Source of the DNA: Odobenus rosmarus divergens
Taxonomy: Eukaryota > Chordata > Mammalia > Carnivora > Odobenidae
Length of the DNA: 64,000 nt
Reading direction: 5' to 3'
NCBI RefSeq assembly: GCF_000321225.1
Contig: NW_004450458.1
Coordinates: 799,948-863,947, forward strand
Of this stretch, positions 58,285 through 64,000 are shown in pieces. The position numbers and the translations under genes were made by a program. The notes beneath the pieces were generated by a model. That model was given only the letters and a program-made list of their open reading frames with translations, was not told the DNA's origin and searched no databases. Position 1 is the first letter of the stretch, and each line of letters begins with the position of its first letter.

Positions 58285-58435
58285 GGTTCTCTGTTTCCTC
58301 ATCTATAAAATAACAATATTAATAGTATCTATTTCACAGAGAATGAGATCAAAGGAGTTAATACATGCAAAATGCTAATGAAATGCAGAACACAAAGTAA
58401 GTTATTAGTAATATTGCCCGTTAGATTTTTTTCTT
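58285..58435 (+). repeat. MIR remnant, sense
   Basis: 'ctgtttcctcatctataaaa', 'taacaatattaatagtatct', 'atttcacagagaatgagatc', 'ggagttaatacatgcaaaat'. Directly followed by a SINE. Confidence 0.7.
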
Positions 58436-58455
58436 AAATTTTCTTTTTTTGGAGC

Positions 58456-58665
58456 GGGGCGCCTGGGTGGCTCAATCAGTTAGGCACCCGACTCGTGGTA
58501 TCGGCTCAGGTCATGATCTCAGGGTCCTGAGATTGAGCCCCGAAGTGGGCTCCATGCTCAGTGCCCAGTCTGCTTGAGATTTTTCTCTCCCTCACCCTCT
58601 GCCCCCCACCACTTGCAGTCTCTCTCAAATTAATTAATTAATTAATTAAATATTTAAATCTTCTT
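58456..58665 (+). mobile_element. Can-SINE, sense
   Basis: Head 'ggggcgcctgggtggctcaa', 'tatcggctcaggtcatgatc', 'gagattgagccccgaagtgg', 'cagtctgcttgagatttttc', tail of repeated AATT units. Confidence 0.95.
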
Positions 58666-58689
58666 CTTTTTTTTTTAAAAACCAACCCC

Positions 58690-59035
58690 ACAGAACTGCT
58701 TCAGATCCTACCTTACATAATATCCTTGGACTTGCCACCTTCTCCCCCACCCCAACCTGTCTTACCTTGACTTTGGGGAGTTCGCTTCACACATGAAATA
58801 CTGGCATTGCTTCCTAACTGGCTTTTCTTCTCCATCTCAGCGAACTGTCCAGTCCTCCCCACAAGTAGCTACAAGAGTCATCTTTTCAGACTGTAGCGAT
58901 CATCCTCACATTTCTCCGGGCATGTCTTCAATGGCTCTGCATGCTTTCAGGCGAAGTTCAAATTCCTCAGCATCACCTAAAATGCCCTTCGTGGGATAGC
59001 CCCTGTCTAGCTCTCCAGCCCCTGTTGGGAGAGAC
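58690..59035 (+). repeat. L2 remnant, sense
   Basis: 'tcacacatgaaatactggca', 'ttgcttcctaactggctttt', 'aagagtcatcttttcagact', 'catgtcttcaatggctctgc', 'aagttcaaattcctcagcat', 'aaaatgcccttcgtgggata' follow the L2 order. Confidence 0.6.
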
Positions 59036-59509
59036 CTTCCACCATGGGTGCTGAGCGTCTCTGCACCCTCTTGCCAAGTGGGTCTGACTGCAAGACTTGT
59101 CCATCTCCTGACACTGAGCAGTACCTGCAGCTGGTCACAAAGGGATCTAAGGAGATCCAGGTGACCACAGCATGGTCACTGCATATCAGCTCGCTCCCTT
59201 GGAGTGGGGGGACTTGATAGCTGGCTGCTTGCTTACAAAAGGCTGTGCCCTTGGGTCTGGGTGCCTCAGCTGCAAAGCAAACCCACTGAACGTGTAGCAT
59301 CCACTTGGGTCCATCACATCACTCATGTGGGACTTGGGGGAAAGGAAACCAGTGCAAATATGCTGAACCTCATGTTCTTGCTACACCACTAATAATAAAG
59401 CACTTTGTCTCTGACCCAGGAGTCTTGTGTCATCTGCCATGATGCTAACATCATGTTAGGCTGTGTAAGTAGGGGAAAATTCCATACCTTCCACAGTGTT
59501 TGATAGCTC

Positions 59510-60115
59510 CATCTTCTCCTATCTCTTGTTCCATCTCTCATCCCATGCTCTGGTTGCACTGACCTGTTTCCTGTTCCTGTGCCTTAAAAGATGCTGATCC
59601 TACCTCCCCAAATCTTATGTCCTTTATTCTCAACCAACTCAAAGTACTGAAGGAAGCCTTCCAGACTTCAAGTGTGATTTTGATGCCATTCGTCTCTTCT
59701 CGCATAGCACCCTGCATACATCTCATCAGAGTTCTTGCCGTATCACACTGTGGCTTATTTCCCTCATGCAGCTTCTCCACTGGACAGAAAGTTCTTTTTT
59801 TTTAATAAATATTTTATGTATTTATTTGACAGAGAGAGACAGTGAGAGAGTGAGCACAAGCAGGGGGAGTGGGAGAGGGAGAAGCGGGCTCCCTGTTGAG
59901 CAGAGAGAGACCGATGTGGGACTCGATCTCAGGACCCTGAGATCATGAACTGAGCCGAAGGCAGACGCTTAACCAACTGAGCTCCCCAGGCGCCCCTGGC
60001 ATGAAAAGTTCTTGAGGGTAGGGGTCGTGTTTTATTTTTCTTTGTATGCTTGCAACCTACAGACTACCCTGCAACACTTGGCATGTGAATGTCAATAAAT
60101 ACTACAAGATAGAAT
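59510..60115 (+). repeat. L2 3' part, sense, split by a SINE
   Basis: 'actgaaggaagccttccaga', 'gcatagcaccctgcatacat', 'ccactggacagaaagttctt' | SINE | 'aagttcttgagggtaggggt', 'cgtgttttatttttctttgt', 'aacacttggcatgtgaatgt', 'caataaatactacaagatag'. Confidence 0.7.
59797..59996 (-). mobile_element. Can-SINE, antisense
   Basis: 'tttatttgacagagagagac', 'gagaagcgggctccctgttg', 'gagatcatgaactgagccga', 'ctgagctccccaggcgcccc'. Imperfect target duplication tggacagaaagttctt (59781) / tggcatgaaaagttctt (59997). Confidence 0.94.
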
Positions 60116-62079
60116 GAGTGACTAGACCCTAATAGGTTTGACCCATTCTGAAGGATTAGCCTCGAATTAAATTATCTGCTGTGTCTCCCTTTGCCCTTCA
60201 CACTTTTTTTTTCTCTCTTCTTACCTTCCCATTTCCTTTTTTTTTTTTCTATTCTAAGCTACACCCTACTCTGTGTGCTTAGCTAGATGCAAATAGACTT
60301 ACGTGAGGCAGAAGTATACCTGCAGAGCAGTGAGATGGATTTCATGCACATATGGGAAAATTAATCTCACCTTATATAATCAGTGCTTAAAGACAGAAGA
60401 GTCAAACTTCCTTCCTCTCCCAAATTCCTTGAGAGATTGCAAAAATGGATTAAATAGCAGAGATGATATGGTGTTTATATTTTAAAATATTTTTAATTTT
60501 CTCTCTCTCTTTCTCTCCAACACAGCCCTCCTGGTGATAAAGAATGGGCCATGGTAAAAGATAATTGCCTAGGACCCTGGCAGGCATTAGACATATTTGC
60601 TATGGCCACAGTGGAAAACTTAGCTTTAAATGAGCCCCCTTTTCCACCTACAGAATCCTTAGGCTGCGAACACCATAAACCTAGAAGGTACATCCTGGTA
60701 TGTGTTAAATAAATGCATGTGCTAATAAATAATGTTCAATAGTATGCATGAGTAACCCCACAGGGGTATTTAAAAATCAACATTTTCATAGGGAAACTAA
60801 TACTATTCTCTTCCCTGGAGAAGGCATATGTCTTTCCCTACTTCCTTAATTACTGTCCTGACTCTGACCCTGTCTTCTGAGTGTACTAAATAATAGAGAT
60901 GCTAAGGCTCCATCCTAGTGGACTTCATTAGTGAGCCAGCTATTAAGGCCTTCTCTCTCAGCTTCCAACTCAGGCTTGAATGCTCAGCTTTGAGATTCTG
61001 ACACTGACTCTGCAAACTCCATTTTTGTTTTGCCAATTGCCTCCACCTTTGCCTCTTCCAGTGGGGAATGACCAGGGAAGAAGGTTACTTGCTCCTTCTT
61101 GTTGGTTTGCTTCTGTTGCCAACGTCACCCAGCCTCACTCCTTCGGAATTTTAAAGAACCTCGCTCTTCTCCCATAAATGGCAAACAGCCCAGCCCTCTG
61201 CAGCGGCGACATCTTGGACTTGGCTTCTGCTTGCTCTCCGGGCTCACCTGTGCTTGCTAACAGCCCTGGAAACAGACCCTTTGCCCTCTTCGTCAGGCCC
61301 TCATGCCTGCCTCCCCGATCTTCCCTCTTTTTCACAGCACCCTGTGAGATCACAGAGCCGGCCCTTTATAGGATGATTGCTAAAATAGCAACCAAGGTGA
61401 GACCGAAAACTAGCAGCCAAGAAATAAATATTTGTGCCTATATGCTTAAAAATAGCCAATCTGGAATGACATAATAGGAAAAACCCAGATACAACAACGT
61501 TTGCTCCCATGGAAAGTCACAAACGGCTTTACCGCTGGATGCGCTTTTTCCCTTCGGCCCCACAAATGTTTACAAGCACAGTTAATCTCCTGCATTTCCT
61601 AATCTTCCTTCCCTCCAAAACGCACTAAGGAACTACAATTTTTCGTTCAGTGTCCAGCATTACTTTTTTCTATTTTAAAGAGGAATAAATTGAGGTGTCA
61701 GCAGTTTTAAGTGATCTCTTGTTATTTTCAGCTCAAATGAAAACTTAAAGCTTCACGAATCTCTTGAAGCGATTATGCAGCTTGTGATGGCGGGGTGGGG
61801 GGGGCAGTGCGGGGAGTGGGGAGAAGAATGAAGAAGAAGGAAAAGAGGAAGAAGCAGCAGGACGGCCCCTGAGTCCCAAAGATCTCAAGCAGATCAGCCG
61901 TATTCATTAGGACATTTATGTCTAAACTAATGTATAAAATAAGGGAAGATTGGTACATATGATAGAGATGCGGCCGTTTTATTGACTGAACATTCAATAT
62001 AAATCATTCTTATGATTATTTATAGAACCACACATGACTGCATGTTAGGGCCCCCTCCTAGATATTCTATTAGCAACTT

Positions 62080-62220
62080 TTGCCGTATCTTATTATAGGG
62101 CTCATCATGCAGCATTACAATTGTCTGTCTTTCTGCATTGTAAGCACCCTGAGGGCAGGGACTGTGCCTTTTTCTTTCCTTTTTGTAATCCAAAGGTCTC
62201 CTATAATGTATAACCCATTG
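62080..62220 (+). repeat. L2 3' remnant, sense
   Basis: 'gctcatcatgcagcattaca', 'ctgcattgtaagcaccctga', 'gggcagggactgtgcctttt', 'aaaggtctcctataatgtat'. Confidence 0.65.
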
Positions 62221-62345
62221 AACTTAATGTCAATCGAAATGAAATGGACTATAGCTTTGACTGTAAAACTCGGTACCATTTATGCCATACCAAAGTTAAG
62301 TCTTGAACACTGCAATAATCTTTGTATTAAGATGAGGTTATATGA

Positions 62346-62987
62346 TGACCTCACTGATATGAGGAATTCTTAATCTCAGGAAACAAACTGAGGGTTGCTG
62401 GAGTGGTGGGGGGTGGGAGGGATTGGGTGGCTGGGTGATAGACATTGGGGAGGGTATGTGCTATGGTGAGCGCTGTGAATTGTGCAATACTGTTGAATCA
62501 TAGATCTGTACCTCTGAAACAAATAATGCAATATATGTTAAGAAAAAAAAAAAGAAGAAGAAGAAGATAGCAGGAGGGGAAGAATGAAGGGGAGTAAGTC
62601 GGAGGGGGAGACGAACCATTAGAGACGATGGACTCTGAAAAACAAACTGAGGGTTCTAGAGGGGAGGAGGGTGGGTGGATGGGTTAGCCTGGTGATGGGT
62701 ATTAAAGAGGGCACATTCTGCGTGGAGCACTGGGTGTTATGCACAAACAATGAATCATGGAACACTACATCAAAAACTAATGATGTAATGTATGGTGGTT
62801 AACATAACAATAAAAAATTATTTAAAAAAAAAACTGTGAAACCAAATTTTTGACAGGGGTTGAATTGTGTTAATTATTTCAACTCCTGTATTTTTTTCTA
62901 TTTTATATTTCATCTGCTTATTTTCAATGACTTCTTCCTGCTTCATATAAATAATAACCCCCCTGATGCCTTGGAAAAAAAAAAAAA
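62346..62987 (+). mobile_element. 5'-truncated L1 with a probable 3' transduction
   Basis: The L1 part 62346-62833 starts at the last codons of ORF2 (ctcactgatatga) and carries the same two-module 3' UTR as the copy at 48.3 kb, ending 'aacataacaataaaaaatta' and an A run (62824-62833). A 141-bp non-L1 segment follows (62834-62974), then a second poly-A (62975-62989). A perfect 17-bp duplication, aagatgaggttatatga, brackets the whole unit at 62329-62345 and 62988-63004. Confidence 0.88.
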
Positions 62988-63007
62988 AAGATGAGGTTAT
63001 ATGAGAC

Positions 63008-63225
63008 AGTCTAGTGATTAAGGATGAGCGCTCTGTCCCTGACTAGCTGGAGAACCTTGATTGATTTCCTTAGGCCTTGGTATACCTCAGTTTCTCTATC
63101 TACAAAATGGGGATATAATAAGCCCTACTTCATAGGCCTAGTGTGAGAATTAAATGAGATAATACACACGAGTTATTTAAACAAGCCTGGCACAAGGTAG
63201 GCACTCAATGTATTTTAATATTAGT
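63008..63225 (+). repeat. MIR, sense
   Basis: 'ctgtccctgactagctggag', 'gtatacctcagtttctctat', 'ctacaaaatggggatataat', 'gtgagaattaaatgagataa', 'agcctggcacaaggtaggca'. Confidence 0.8.
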
Positions 63226-63329
63226 GGTAGTCGAGGCATAAAAATGATGATAACAATGAAGACAATGAATTAAAGTCATGATACAAGGACAGATTAGAGA
63301 CCACATTTTCAACACTAAACCAGACAAAG

Positions 63330-63740
63330 GAGTAGCATATAGAATATATAAAGAACTTCAAAATTCAATTTTAAAAATCAAAAAATGAGGCAAAGAAATA
63401 AGGACGATTCACTTCTGTAGAAATTCAGCTGACAACCCTATAAGCCAAAACTCACTAATAATTTGGAACATGGAAAGCAAAATCCATGAAATCATAGTAA
63501 TTATTTGGAAATTTTGTAAAATAAAATCCACCTGCCAAGCTGACACAACTTTCAAAGTCCAGTGGTTTCAAATGTCGACAGGTAGCTAGAGTGATGGGAA
63601 CTCTCACACACAGGTGGTAAAAGTGAAAATTGGCACCAAAACCGTGGGGGGCTATTTGGCAGTATTTATTAATATTGAATACATGCATGTCCAGGAATTT
63701 GGTGGTCTTTACATCAGGGCTATTCAAAGGTTTCATCAGT
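63330..63740 (+). mobile_element. Old L1 ORF2 fragment, sense
   Basis: 'gcatatagaatatataaaga', 'acttcaaaattcaattttaa', then 'atgggaactctcacacacag', 'ctatttggcagtatttatta', 'gaatacatgcatgtcc' follow an ancient L1 ORF2 3' part, with internal losses. Confidence 0.55.
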
Positions 63741-63975
63741 TCGGAGGTTTTTACCAGACTGACCTCAGATCCTACCTGTGTTCACAAAAGCCCTTCCCAC
63801 ATCCATCCCAAATCCTACTTCAGTGCATGGCTCCTGAGTTCAAAAACCTATGGGTAACCAAACAAAAAAGCAGCCTCCTTAAGGACTCCTTAGAGGACCA
63901 TGGAGTCTTTGGTCTTCTAGTCTCTGTGTACACATTTCTGTTAAGAGTGAAGCCTTGGTCTAAAATGAGATAATG

Positions 63976-64000
63976 GGGGACACCTGGGTGGCTCAGTCGG
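63976..64000 (+). mobile_element. Start of a Can-SINE cut by the window edge
   Basis: 'gacacctgggtggctcagtc' is the tRNA-derived head of a sense Can-SINE; the rest is outside the window. Confidence 0.85.

Larger units (their letters stand above)
32656..64000. other. Intergenic DNA downstream of ADTRP
   Basis: No coding exon is recognised with confidence. From recalled human synteny the next gene in this direction would be TMEM170B, convergent and well over 100 kb away, which fits the absence of exons. Unassigned stretches over 300 bp: 34390-36030, 36335-37580, 38380-39735, 41950-43030, 43265-44340, 46740-47440, 50505-52070, 52290-53300, 53950-54650, 55185-55330, 55550-56530, 60120-62075. Everything named is listed separately. 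Confidence 0.6.

Noticed and set aside
1..64000. CRISPR arrays, operons, phage or plasmid features
   Set aside because: None present; composition, SINEs, L1s and spliced exons show a mammalian nuclear genome.

Overview
This is vertebrate, and specifically carnivoran, nuclear DNA. The diagnostic signal is the tRNA-derived Can-SINE (head 'ggcgcctgggtggctcag', CT-rich body, (AAAT)n tail), present in about sixteen copies, together with carnivoran L1 3' ends. The L1 tails ending 'acactacatcaaaaacta / atgatgtaatgtatgg / aacataacaataaaaa' look like the bear/pinniped/mustelid (arctoid) type rather than the dog type; that finer placement is from memory and is an inference. There are no operons, bacterial genes or CRISPR arrays.

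The window looks gene-free if only long ORFs are read, but it contains the last three coding exons of ADTRP (androgen-dependent TFPI-regulating protein, formerly C6orf105; AIG1/ADTRP family of threonine-type FAHFA hydrolases) on the + strand. The exons are 13483-13598 (116 nt), 25578-25729 (152 nt) and 31781-31815 (35 nt to the stop codon). Splice phases are compatible throughout (0 in, 2 out; then 1 out; then stop) and the joined frame encodes the C-terminal 100 residues with no frameshift, matching recalled human ADTRP residues 131-230 in exon lengths and most positions. The first exon opens exactly on the CAC codon for the catalytic histidine (His131 in human numbering). Earlier exons were not found and presumably lie upstream of base 1.

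Layout: 1-13482 is intron, holding a long L2 copy (1785-3115), two antisense SINEs, MER20-like and MIR/L2 remnants, and a repeat-poor TAAT-rich block near 11.2-11.6 kb. 13599-25577 is the next intron (12.0 kb), with L1, L2, MER5A, SINE and MIR copies and a tiny U6 snRNA retrocopy at 20.9 kb. 25730-31780 is the last intron (6.05 kb), with a (CAA)n array, an L2 and a long polypyrimidine tract. 31816 to about 32655 is the predicted 3' UTR, with a (TTTC)n array 45 bp after the stop codon and an AATAAA at 32632. 32656-64000 is read as intergenic DNA downstream of ADTRP; it is dense in repeats of several ages, often nested: MLT1-type LTRs, an ERV1-type solo LTR inside an L2, SINEs in MIR or L2, L1 in L1, and an L1 copy near 62.3-63.0 kb that appears to carry a 3' transduction.

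I found no previously undescribed multi-gene system. The best leads are the retrotransposition products (tailless U6 fragment, 3'-transducing L1, two-module L1 3' UTR, two micro-L1 insertions), the pyrimidine array in the ADTRP 3' UTR, an unexplained imperfect duplication at 33.0/33.5 kb, and several repeat-free blocks that could be conserved regulatory DNA. Family names for old repeats are from memory without a database search.
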